Position numbers and translations under genes: made by a program. Under the pieces are notes generated by a model that made no database searches, had not been told where the DNA came from, and worked only from the letters and a program-made list of their open reading frames with translations. From Victivallales bacterium (GTDB lineage Bacteria > Verrucomicrobiota > Lentisphaeria > Victivallales > JAADHT01), in NCBI GenBank assembly GCA_016930955.1, contig JAFGFR010000145.1:1-8808 (forward strand): a stretch of DNA of 8,808 nt. Direction: 5' to 3'. Below, piece by piece: positions 1 to 7,537 of the stretch. The stretch's first letter is position 1; the number at the start of each line of letters is the position of its first letter.

Positions 1-1550
1 AGCACGCCGCAGGCATCGCGGAGGAGGCCTTTCTCGACGACATTGACGGCTCGTTCCAGCCCTTTATACGCTATATTCCCGAGAAACTTGCGGGGCGGAT
101 CAATGATCCTTCCGGAGCTGCCGCCACAGCGGAGTCCAAGCCAAAAAGCTACCCCTTGATAATTTACCTTCACGGCTATTCGCCCTTTTTAAACATCGTG
201 AACTGGAGTCTTCCGCCTGAAGGCCTGACGGGGCTTGCGGACAAGCTCGAGGCGTTCATGGCGATGCCTTTCGCGAGGGGCAACACCGACTTCCAGGGGA
301 TCGGGGAAAGGGATGTGCTGAGGGTAATCAACGAGATGCGGGAACGCTTCCCAGTGGACGTCGACAGGATCATCCTCACCGGGATGTCCATGGGGGGCAT
401 GGGCGTATGGAATATAGGCTCCCATCATGTGCACCTGTTCGCCGCGTTGGTGGTCATCTCCGGCAGGGGGGATTTCTACTTCTGGCACAAGCTTGACCCC
501 GAAAAGGTTCCCGTCTATCAAAGGCTGCTGATTGACCGCGAGTTCGCCGCGTCCCATCTGCCCAATCTCGCCGACATCCCGATAAAGGCATTTCACGGTT
601 CTGACGACAGCCTGATCGGAGTCGAGGAGGCAAGGCACATGAGCGAGCTGATTTCGCCGCTAAACAGAAACTTCGAATACACCGAGATCCCCCTCGGGGA
701 TCACTGGATTCAGAAGATCGTCTTCGAGAGACCCGATCTGGCGGAATGGCTTCGCGAAACTCGGAGGACCACTCCCGATTCTTTCGAGTTTGTATCGTAC
801 CATCCTTCCTACAACCAAGCGCACTGGATTTTTATAGCTGAGTACGATAGCCCTTCGATGCCGGCAAGGGTAAAGGCGGGTGTCCGCGACGGCAAGATAT
901 TGATAGAGGCATCGGGGACGAAAAGCCTTGTGCTCGACAGGGACAGGATGCCCCCGGGAATCAGGGATTATCCCCTGGAGGTGCTGCCCGCAAGCATAAA
1001 GATCGTCGAGACGGCAGATTTCGCCAACGACAATAAGCCATTCCGCTGGGGTGCTGTCAAGGATGCCTTCCTGCAGCCGTTCATCTTCGTCAACGCAGGA
1101 AGCGAAGAGGAGGTTTTCAACAACGCGGTATCGCAGTGGAAAAAATTCGCCAATGCCATGCCGAGGATAAAAAAAGAGGATCAACTCACTGCCGAGGATC
1201 TCAGGGATTTCAACATTTTCCTCTTCGGCGGGCATAAGACAAACCCTCGGATCAACAAGGTGCTGAAAGGCTCCCCGGTGAAAATAATTGATGGGGATTT
1301 CATCGTGGGGGATGAACGCATGCCATCAGACGGGAAAGGGCTCTTTCTGCTGCGCCAGAGCCCATGGAACCCGGGGAAAAGCGTGGTCATACAAATCGGA
1401 TTGGCCTGGGGCTTGAACTGTGCCAGGAACCACATGTACGACTTCATCCCTGGATATATGGTATACAGTCCGGAAGGCAACCCCAGCGATCCCTTCGGGG
1501 GGAACCTGGCTGTCAGAGCAGGATTTTTCAACAACGGGGGCGGGCTGTGA
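1..1550 (+). CDS. Alpha/beta-hydrolase (prolyl oligopeptidase/esterase-like), 5'-truncated
   Basis: The reading frame is open from base 3 to the TGA at 1548-1550, giving at least 515 residues; the true start lies left of the window, and the TTG at 156 is internal to the fold. Counting residue 1 at base 3, the oxyanion motif YLHGYS has His57-Gly58. The nucleophile elbow GMSMGG has Ser129 (387-389), the acid is probably the second Asp of HGSDD (Asp202, 606-608), and the base is the His of DHW (His234, 702-704). Spacing and order fit a serine hydrolase with an intact triad. Residues about 255-340 look like a beta-rich linker. Residues about 349-515, beginning WGAVKDAF, resemble a C-terminal domain I associate with planctomycete-type prolyl oligopeptidase family proteins. 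Substrate is unknown: ester or peptide hydrolysis are both possible. An exported location is inferred from the lipoprotein partner, because the N-terminus is missing. The stop overlaps the next start by four bases. Confidence 0.88.
   Translation, partial: HAAGIAEEAFLDDIDGSFQPFIRYIPEKLAGRINDPSGAAATAESKPKSYPLIIYLHGYSPFLNIVNWSLPPEGLTGLADKLEAFMAMPFARGNTDFQGIGERDVLRVINEMRERFPVDVDRIILTGMSMGGMGVWNIGSHHVHLFAALVVISGRGDFYFWHKLDPEKVPVYQRLLIDREFAASHLPNLADIPIKAFHGSDDSLIGVEEARHMSELISPLNRNFEYTEIPLGDHWIQKIVFERPDLAEWLRETRRTTPDSFEFVSYHPSYNQAHWIFIAEYDSPSMPARVKAGVRDGKILIEASGTKSLVLDRDRMPPGIRDYPLEVLPASIKIVETADFANDNKPFRWGAVKDAFLQPFIFVNAGSEEEVFNNAVSQWKKFANAMPRIKKEDQLTAEDLRDFNIFLFGGHKTNPRINKVLKGSPVKIIDGDFIVGDERMPSDGKGLFLLRQSPWNPGKSVVIQIGLAWGLNCARNHMYDFIPGYMVYSPEGNPSDPFGGNLAVRAGFFNNGGGL
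1547..1550 (+). promoter_or_regulatory. GTGA stop-start overlap between hydrolase and lipoprotein genes
   Basis: The GTG start (1547-1549) shares bases with the hydrolase TGA stop (1548-1550). No good Shine-Dalgarno sequence precedes it: the stretch just upstream is a G-run (about 1536-1544), not an AGGAGG-like element. Translation of the giant gene therefore probably depends on ribosomes terminating on the hydrolase gene and restarting. Confidence 0.7.
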
Positions 1551-1639
1551 ACAAACAGGTGAAAATTTGCGGAATTCGCAGCACGGCGATTGTGCTGATG
1601 GCCGCGGCTGCGATAAACATAGCCTTGCTGCAGGCATGC
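1547..1639 (+). other. Lipoprotein signal peptide and lipobox of the giant protein
   Basis: Codons 1-31 encode a signal peptide with three basic residues (K3, K6, R11), then an Ala/Ile/Leu-rich hydrophobic segment and the lipobox L28-Q29-A30-C31. The cysteine codon is TGC at 1637-1639. Leu at -3 and Ala at -1 fit signal peptidase II processing; Gln at -2 is less common. The next residues are Ser-Ser-Gly-Pro-Gly, a flexible spacer. This segment decides the start codon, since only GTG 1547 places the signal at the N-terminus. Confidence 0.82.
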
Positions 1640-4600
1640 AGCTCCGGGCCCGGGGAAGCCCCGGTGGAATTCTCCTTATGCGGTGAAACCGCAGGCAAGG
1701 AAGGACTCTTCCGTTTCATCCAAGACTGGGATCCCGTGAAAGGGATCTCTTTGAGGCTCGGGAATGAAGGGGGCTCCGCAAAGTGCGTTCTACAGATTAG
1801 GCGAGGGGCCGTGTCGGCTGCAATCGAGCATGGGGGCGGGGAAAAACAGCCCACGCCATTCATCATCGAGACAAGCAAGCCGTTTGAAGAGGTGAGCAAG
1901 GATATTCCCTGTGTGCTCGAGATCACGCGGCACTCTTGGAAACTTTTCATCGACGGCATTGAGGCATGCCGGGTTCGTCCGCCGTTTGTGCCGTTTACTT
2001 TCGAGCTGCCTGAGGGTTCTGCCCCGTCGGAAGGCTTGAGGTTCCAGCAGACCGCGAAATTCTTCTTCCACGACGACTTCATGATCGAGGAGAAATCCGA
2101 GAACCCGCTGGACAACTGGGAAATACTCTCCGGTGAATGGCATGTGCACACGGCCCTCGAGGTAGCCAAGGAGCAGGCGAAGACGAAAAAAATCAATACG
2201 GCTCCGCTCCAGCCGGAAAGAAGCTCCAATTTCTACAGCATCAAGGGGTCTGGCAAGCCTGGGCTTATAGCGGCAGGCTATCCCTTCCACAACAACTATT
2301 CTTTGCAGGCATCCGTGCTGCCGGCGGAAGGGGACTCGGGCCTGGCCTTCTACATCCAGGACGAGAATAATTTCCACACTCTGATGCTTCGCGTTTTCCC
2401 TGAAGGCGAGACTTTCGCAATCTTGTCCAGACATCGGGAAGGGAAGGATACTGAGGTACTCAAGGCTGTCAGGCTGCATGTCCCGCCGGGGCAATGGTTC
2501 ATGCCCAGGGTCGAGATCATGGACGAAAATGTCAAGGTGTTTGTTGACGGTACGCTTGTGATGGAGCTTGCCATGCCCCTTCCCCCTGGTGGGCAGTTCG
2601 GTTTGTACACGAGTTCAGAGGGAATCTCTATATTCGATGATGTTTCGGCCGAATCTCTCGGGCGGCTCGACCTGAGCATGCCGGGGCAGATAAAACTACA
2701 TACTGTCGAGTCAATCGGTGACATTTTCAGCCAGACTTCTTGGTGGCAACGCATCACAGGCGCGGCGCACGAGGAGAGGCTTTTCCCCGGAAAGTCGAGA
2801 CAGAACCGTCATTTGATTCTTGGCAGCGTGTCGGATCAAGTGGCGGTGTCGGAGATGACTTTCCTGCCTGTCTCGCAGGATTTGAAATGCGGGATAATCT
2901 CCGGATGGCAGGGGAAATCCTCGCCATCCCATAAACTTGTGCTGCACAAAGAGCGTACGAAACAGACTTTGCGCTACGAAAGACTGGAAAACAATGATGC
3001 CGCGCCGGTGACGCTAGCCGAGACGGAATTGCCGCCCTCCGCACAAGGCGAGGCTGTGTCGCTCAAGATCGTCTCCCAGAAATGCGGCCTGCAGAGGCTT
3101 TATTTCAACGGATTGCTGAGGATGACAGTGAAGCTCCCGCAGGCCCTGGACGGTGCCTCAGGCGTGTTTCTCGCACAGGGCGGCGAACTCGATATGCGTG
3201 ATATAAACATAAGCTTTAGCCCCGAGAAGGTATCTGCAGACAAGCCCGAGAAGAACCAGCATTTCACAAACGACCCGTTCATGCGCCATTGGGCCAGCCC
3301 GGCAGGCGAATGGATAAAGGACGCGGAGGACAACAGCATAACCTGGCACAAGAGCGACTTTTTCAGGAAATTCACGATAGACATGCCTGTCGCGGATAAC
3401 TCCGAAGTACATATCGGCGCTGAAACCAGATCTGACAAGGGAGAGATTATCTTGCGTAACTCACCCTCGGAGACCAAACTTTTCATTGGCGAGTCCGAGA
3501 TCCCGCTTGTCAGCGCCAACCTTCTGGGAATCTTCAATGACACGCCGCAGGACAAAAGAAGAATCTCGCTCACCATCGAGGATTTCTGTGCGTGGGCCGA
3601 GGCAGACAGCACCATGTTGTTCAATGTGACTTTGCCGGGCAGACTCTCCAGGTCAAAAATCTATCTCAAGGGCTTCTCTGACAATCACCTTGCGACACTT
3701 CAGGCCTTGAGGAGCGACGTTCTGGATTTTCATTTCTCCGAGGCCCCTCACGCATGGATACGCAACGGGGGGGCATGGCAGGTGATAAACCGTTTCCAGT
3801 GCGACCCGAGATGGTCGCATATGAATGGAGAGTCGGCGGACGACCTCGCGTCGCTCTGGGCAAAGTACCGGATCGAAGGTGACTTCTGTGTCGAGATGTA
3901 CGCGGGGATGCGCCATGGGGCTGAATGGTATGACCGCGTCGGAGACCTGAACCTGACGGTCATGAACCGTGAATACAATCCATCCTCGGGCTATACCTTC
4001 ATATGCAGCGGGTGGGATCCAGACCACAGCCAGAAGCTCACCCGTTTCCTCCGAAACTCGAGACTGCTCGACAGCACGGACAAGTATCTCAGCCCCCGTG
4101 TGCGTGATGGCAACGTCCGGAGGATTTTCGACCCGGTAATCGCCAGAGGACGCGATGTACATGGGGCATGGTACTATATCAAGGCAAGAAGAGTCAAAAA
4201 CACTGTCGAGTACTATTTCGACAACGAGAAGGTATTCTCCTTCGAGGATCCGGAACTTATTGAATCGGGAGGCATCGGGATCTGGACTTTCATGAATTCT
4301 ATGATGGTGGCGCGTGTAAGGGTGGCCGCGTCCTCGATCTCATTTGGCAAACTGGGGTCCTCGGAGGTGCCGGCCTCGGAGGTCTTGCGGACACAGCAAG
4401 AGCCCATCACTGAACCTCCCCGACTGACTCTTAACGGGTTGCCGGCGAATCTAATGACATCGAAGTCGTGGGAGGTCGCCCCCGATGCCGCCGGTGCGCC
4501 AAAGATAGCTTTCAAATCCCAAAACACCTTCACGGTGACGAACACCCTCGGCGGAGGCAAGTTCGCGGCAAACGCAAAGGACATCATACACAAGGAAGGC

Positions 4601-7537
4601 ACAATCACAGGCTGGCAGTGCAAAGTCAAATCCACCCGGGACGCACGCTTCAATTTCCACTTCGAGCTGGGGCTTCTAGTGAAGAACAACGAGTTCAGCA
4701 CAATACAGCGTTTCTTCCACCATATATGCGGCGACGACTACGACAAAGGCTTGTATCAGCTATCGGGCAGAAGTTTTGCCGGGCAAGCCGGAGGCGACAA
4801 GCATGAGTCTCCAGATCTTTCAAAGTGGAGGGTCATCAATATCCCACTGCCCAACGTGCCGGCGAAGTTCAGGGGAAACTCAAGCTTGCTATGGAGGGTC
4901 GTGGGATTCGGCAACATGCAGCCTGGCGACATTGTAATGGGCCTTGGGGACGGGCCGGGAGACAGTTATTCCGTGGCAGATTTCAACCCGATTTTTCTGA
5001 ACCCGCCAGAGGCGGCATTGGCCAATGCAGATGATAAAATCGACCATTTATCGCTATCCCTGCCAGGAATGACATTAAGGCCAAGTTCGGTCGAGGACCT
5101 GAACAAAAACATGGGCGACATCACCCTCAAGGGCATTGTCTCAGCGCAGCTCGAAGTCGGACAAGACAAACCCATACCCGTACAATGGGTGCACCCAGAA
5201 TCACTGAACGACTGGGAATGCCGCTGGGATTCCCGGAAGCACAGCTCAATCATCATATCCAGCCCCTTCCCCTTCCGCGCACTGAACAGCACCAAAATAG
5301 ATTTCAAAGTCAACGGGTTCACAATGACCGCCGAGGATATGATCAACAACGAGTTCCATATATCAATCACCGAAAGTACAGACGATGATTTCAGAAAGTC
5401 CCTGGCTAACGACTTGGTCGAGATTCAAGTGCAGACCGCCGAACAATCCAAGACATTCAACCTGCAATGGAAAGATTGCCCGAACATCGCCCCGCCACTG
5501 CTTGTTGCCATCACAGGAATCACCCCGCTATGGATGCCTTTCGAGAGCCAGGAAACCAGAAAACCCTTGCTGTTCTCACCAGAAAGAATGAGCTTCGAAT
5601 GGGAGGATGACATCAAGAGAGTATGCCTGCAGGTCGCCAACTCCCACGGCAAGCAGCGATTGTCCACAGGATTCAAGACCGACATATTGCTTCCCAGACA
5701 TCCGGTGCTGCAGTTCATCTACAAGGCCGATCCGATGGCCAACATCAGCCTGCGGCTCGACAGCAATGTCTTCGCGAAACTGAGCGAGCCTTTTCCAAAA
5801 GCTAAAAATGTCAGGTTTTCATCGGATTTCCGAAGCGACGGCACCTGGCGCTACTGGACAGGGCTACTCCCGGATGCATTCGACACCATCTCATTCTCAA
5901 ACAAACTGTACAACATTGCCAACCTGACATTCGGCTCCTTCCACAATGTGGACCAGACTGGACAAAACTCCAGACTGATGCTTAGTGACATCACAATGGG
6001 CCCAGCAGTGAACTCATCGGGACAGCTGGCCTTCACACCACATTATTTCTCCATTTCCGACACAGTCACCGTCGAGACCGCGATCCTTTCAGGGCAGGAT
6101 GCGATTGTCAAAACGCCGGAGGACCCGGCATTCGAAAGCGCAAATTGGATCGAATCCCCCAACAAATCCAAGCACACGCCAGACATCTCAAAAATCGATG
6201 AGGGGCTTCATCAACTCGTTCTCAGAGCCACCGACAGTGAAGGCAGAACTTCTCCGGTCTCAGCATTCCCGTTCATCTATGTCAAAACACCACCAAGCGC
6301 GAAACTCGCATTCAAGAAAACCGACTCGCCAGAATTCAACGATTCATTGCTCAAGCTCCAGTTCGACCTCGTATCGAGTGTCCCTGTTGATCTATCGTCA
6401 ATCCAGGCCGTCTTCAAAGGCAAGCCTGTGGCTCTCTCCGACGGCTACACGGTCTTCAAACGCTCAGGCGACTCTGAGTTCCTCGAGATAAACTGGCCAT
6501 TCGCACTCAAAAACGGAATACAGACCATGAATGATCAAGACATTGAAAATCTTGTTCTCAGTGGAATGAAAGACGGCACTGGGAACAAGATTGCAGATAT
6601 GTCCGCACCCATCAAGATTGACTTCGCAACCGACAAGCACCCGCCGACATACCTCAAACCGGGAATTCCAGCATCAATGATCACAAGGCTCGATTCAGAC
6701 TGGAACTTCCGCAACCCGGTTGCTTTCGCCATGAAACGCTTCAGCTGTAAAACATTACACGAGGAAGATGGCACGTTCGCAAGGTTCAAGCCTGCCAGAA
6801 ACGGCACTGTCGTATTCGCAGACGACAAGGACAAGAAATCCCCGAAAATTGACGGAAACTCATTCATAGCCTTCAAGTGGCGATTCAACAACAGAAACCC
6901 CAAACCAGGCTCCGAGGCATTGCGTTTGCAATTCACAAACGGGCCTAATAACATTGTGATAAATCTGAAGGACATCAAATCTATCGGTCAGAAGGGTCTA
7001 AACGCTTACCCCGCAATTCCAGACGGCGCACAATGGCAGACCTTGGTGATAGATATCAAAAGCCTGCTCAAATCCAGGGCGAATAAAAAAACTCAGGAAC
7101 TGGCCAAGACATCGGTCAAGCTAATCAGATTCGAGGTCAAGGATGTGGAAGAAAAATACTCGATGGACCTGCTGGCCTTCTCGGTATTCAAAAAATCATC
7201 ACATGATGATAAAATCCGACTGGACGGCTATGACAGCAGTGGGATAGCGGGTGTGTCCTGGAAGCTGCTCGACGAGGACGGCAAAATTGTTGGCGAGGGC
7301 GATAACGTGACTCCTGAGATAGCCCTCAGCTCGCTTCCGGGCAACGGCAAAGTCCAGTGGCTTTTCGCCTCCTTGCTCGACAGAGCCGGGAACCGTGCCA
7401 GACCGATGATTTTCCCGTTGAAACTCGATCCTCGCCCGAAACCTCCCGAACCGAAGAAAGATGCCCCCGCCAGCACTTCCAATGCAAGCGAAGAAAAGAC
7501 TGAAATCGACACGCCAGGAGAAAAAGTTGATAACTAA
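1547..7537 (+). CDS. Giant multidomain lipoprotein with LamG-like and jelly-roll/Ig-like modules
   Basis: This encodes 1996 residues. I place the start at GTG 1547 because it overlaps the upstream stop (GTGA) and gives a classic lipoprotein signal: basic n-region (K3, K6, R11), hydrophobic stretch 13-30 and lipobox LQAC with Cys31. An ATG at 1364 in the same frame would bury this signal 61 residues inside. Serine at +2 after the cysteine argues for outer-membrane sorting where the Lol rule applies. Residues 41-932 form about five LamG/DUF1080-like beta-sandwich units. Three of them open with a recurrent D-x-F ... W ... G-x-W signature, and several close on a strand such as FDDVSAES or MRDINISF. 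Residues 957-1960 read as alternating jelly-roll (about 957-1155, 1318-1488, 1699-1882) and Ig-like units. The tail 1961-1996 is rich in Pro, Lys and Glu. I see no catalytic signature, so ligand binding or scaffolding is the best inference. Module borders are by eye. Confidence 0.9.
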   Translation: MNKQVKICGIRSTAIVLMAAAAINIALLQACSSGPGEAPVEFSLCGETAGKEGLFRFIQDWDPVKGISLRLGNEGGSAKCVLQIRRGAVSAAIEHGGGEKQPTPFIIETSKPFEEVSKDIPCVLEITRHSWKLFIDGIEACRVRPPFVPFTFELPEGSAPSEGLRFQQTAKFFFHDDFMIEEKSENPLDNWEILSGEWHVHTALEVAKEQAKTKKINTAPLQPERSSNFYSIKGSGKPGLIAAGYPFHNNYSLQASVLPAEGDSGLAFYIQDENNFHTLMLRVFPEGETFAILSRHREGKDTEVLKAVRLHVPPGQWFMPRVEIMDENVKVFVDGTLVMELAMPLPPGGQFGLYTSSEGISIFDDVSAESLGRLDLSMPGQIKLHTVESIGDIFSQTSWWQRITGAAHEERLFPGKSRQNRHLILGSVSDQVAVSEMTFLPVSQDLKCGIISGWQGKSSPSHKLVLHKERTKQTLRYERLENNDAAPVTLAETELPPSAQGEAVSLKIVSQKCGLQRLYFNGLLRMTVKLPQALDGASGVFLAQGGELDMRDINISFSPEKVSADKPEKNQHFTNDPFMRHWASPAGEWIKDAEDNSITWHKSDFFRKFTIDMPVADNSEVHIGAETRSDKGEIILRNSPSETKLFIGESEIPLVSANLLGIFNDTPQDKRRISLTIEDFCAWAEADSTMLFNVTLPGRLSRSKIYLKGFSDNHLATLQALRSDVLDFHFSEAPHAWIRNGGAWQVINRFQCDPRWSHMNGESADDLASLWAKYRIEGDFCVEMYAGMRHGAEWYDRVGDLNLTVMNREYNPSSGYTFICSGWDPDHSQKLTRFLRNSRLLDSTDKYLSPRVRDGNVRRIFDPVIARGRDVHGAWYYIKARRVKNTVEYYFDNEKVFSFEDPELIESGGIGIWTFMNSMMVARVRVAASSISFGKLGSSEVPASEVLRTQQEPITEPPRLTLNGLPANLMTSKSWEVAPDAAGAPKIAFKSQNTFTVTNTLGGGKFAANAKDIIHKEGTITGWQCKVKSTRDARFNFHFELGLLVKNNEFSTIQRFFHHICGDDYDKGLYQLSGRSFAGQAGGDKHESPDLSKWRVINIPLPNVPAKFRGNSSLLWRVVGFGNMQPGDIVMGLGDGPGDSYSVADFNPIFLNPPEAALANADDKIDHLSLSLPGMTLRPSSVEDLNKNMGDITLKGIVSAQLEVGQDKPIPVQWVHPESLNDWECRWDSRKHSSIIISSPFPFRALNSTKIDFKVNGFTMTAEDMINNEFHISITESTDDDFRKSLANDLVEIQVQTAEQSKTFNLQWKDCPNIAPPLLVAITGITPLWMPFESQETRKPLLFSPERMSFEWEDDIKRVCLQVANSHGKQRLSTGFKTDILLPRHPVLQFIYKADPMANISLRLDSNVFAKLSEPFPKAKNVRFSSDFRSDGTWRYWTGLLPDAFDTISFSNKLYNIANLTFGSFHNVDQTGQNSRLMLSDITMGPAVNSSGQLAFTPHYFSISDTVTVETAILSGQDAIVKTPEDPAFESANWIESPNKSKHTPDISKIDEGLHQLVLRATDSEGRTSPVSAFPFIYVKTPPSAKLAFKKTDSPEFNDSLLKLQFDLVSSVPVDLSSIQAVFKGKPVALSDGYTVFKRSGDSEFLEINWPFALKNGIQTMNDQDIENLVLSGMKDGTGNKIADMSAPIKIDFATDKHPPTYLKPGIPASMITRLDSDWNFRNPVAFAMKRFSCKTLHEEDGTFARFKPARNGTVVFADDKDKKSPKIDGNSFIAFKWRFNNRNPKPGSEALRLQFTNGPNNIVINLKDIKSIGQKGLNAYPAIPDGAQWQTLVIDIKSLLKSRANKKTQELAKTSVKLIRFEVKDVEEKYSMDLLAFSVFKKSSHDDKIRLDGYDSSGIAGVSWKLLDEDGKIVGEGDNVTPEIALSSLPGNGKVQWLFASLLDRAGNRARPMIFPLKLDPRPKPPEPKKDAPASTSNASEEKTEIDTPGEKVDN
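1650..1664 (+). other. Perfect GC-only hairpin just after the lipobox codon
   Basis: CCGGGG (1650-1655) and CCCCGG (1659-1664) are perfect inverted repeats around a three-base loop. The hairpin starts 11 bases after the cysteine codon at 1637-1639. Being within coding sequence it may be fortuitous; any role in translation pausing is inference. Confidence 0.4.
1667..4342 (+). other. Tandem array of about five LamG/DUF1080-like beta-sandwich modules
   Basis: This covers residues 41-932 of the giant lipoprotein. Approximate units are 41-168, 172-368, 383-556, 572-709 and 724-932. Units 2, 4 and 5 share an opening pattern: DDFMIEE...WEILSGEW, NDPFMRHWASPAGEW and DFHFSEAPHAWIRNGGAW. Unit 3 has a weaker version (GDIFSQTSWW). 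Units 1 and 2 share the strand pattern V-E/L-I ... V/L-F-V/I-D-G, seen as WKLFIDGIEA and VKVFVDGTLV, which is typical of LamG-like folds. Repeat identity is low, so this is shared architecture rather than recent duplication. Borders are by eye. Confidence 0.6.
1728..1749 (+). other. Hairpin within the early lipoprotein coding region
   Basis: GGGATCCC (1728-1735) can pair with GGGATCTC (1742-1749) across the six-base loop gtgaaa, giving eight pairs in RNA including one G-U. No run of T follows, so it is not a terminator. Function is unknown and chance is possible. Confidence 0.35.
4359..4383 (+). repeat. Short tandem duplication: 10-base direct repeat with 15-base period
   Basis: CCTCGGAGGT occurs at 4359-4368 and again at 4374-4383, in the same reading frame. 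It encodes the linker S-S-E-V-P-A-S-E-V at residues 938-946, between the last LamG-like unit and the first jelly-roll unit. Confidence 0.8.
4415..7426 (+). other. Alternating jelly-roll and Ig-like modules of the giant lipoprotein
   Basis: This covers residues 957-1960. Long beta-rich, probably carbohydrate-binding-module-like segments (about 957-1155, 1318-1488, 1699-1882) alternate with shorter Ig-like segments (about 1163-1309, 1490-1695, 1883-1960). Supporting Ig-like features are DEGLHQLVLRATDSEGRTSP in the second and a DSSGIAGVSW ... LDRAGN pattern in the third, the latter common in bacterial Ig-like repeats. Fold assignment is by pattern only and would need structure prediction. Confidence 0.45.
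7516..7520 (+). promoter_or_regulatory. Ribosome binding site AGGAG for the TTG start at 7527
   Basis: AGGAG lies six bases before TTG 7527 and inside the last codons of the lipoprotein gene. It supports the TTG start over earlier in-frame ATG codons (7461, 7482), which would add a basic, low-complexity N-terminus unrelated to lipoyl domains. Confidence 0.75.

Noticed and set aside
1364..1546. Extension of the giant gene to an upstream in-frame ATG at 1364
   Set aside because: It would overlap the hydrolase gene by nearly 190 bases, adds a sequence with no family resemblance, and would bury the lipoprotein signal peptide 61 residues inside the protein.
1528..2494. Two overlapping - strand frames of about 234 codons each (1528-2229 and 1790-2494)
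   Set aside because: Both are antisense to the lipoprotein gene, overlap each other in different frames and show no recognisable domain; they are by-products of codon bias.
5033..5052. Inverted repeat GATAAA...TTTATC near the composition flip, considered as a dif-like XerCD site
   Set aside because: The arms lack the usual dif pattern (CGCATAA / TTATGTTA next to a six-base centre), the pairing is only six bases and it lies in coding sequence.
7461..7526. Earlier ATG starts (7461, 7482) for the lipoyl protein
   Set aside because: They add a basic, proline-rich N-terminus not found in lipoyl domains, while TTG 7527 has a well-spaced AGGAG and starts at the domain edge.
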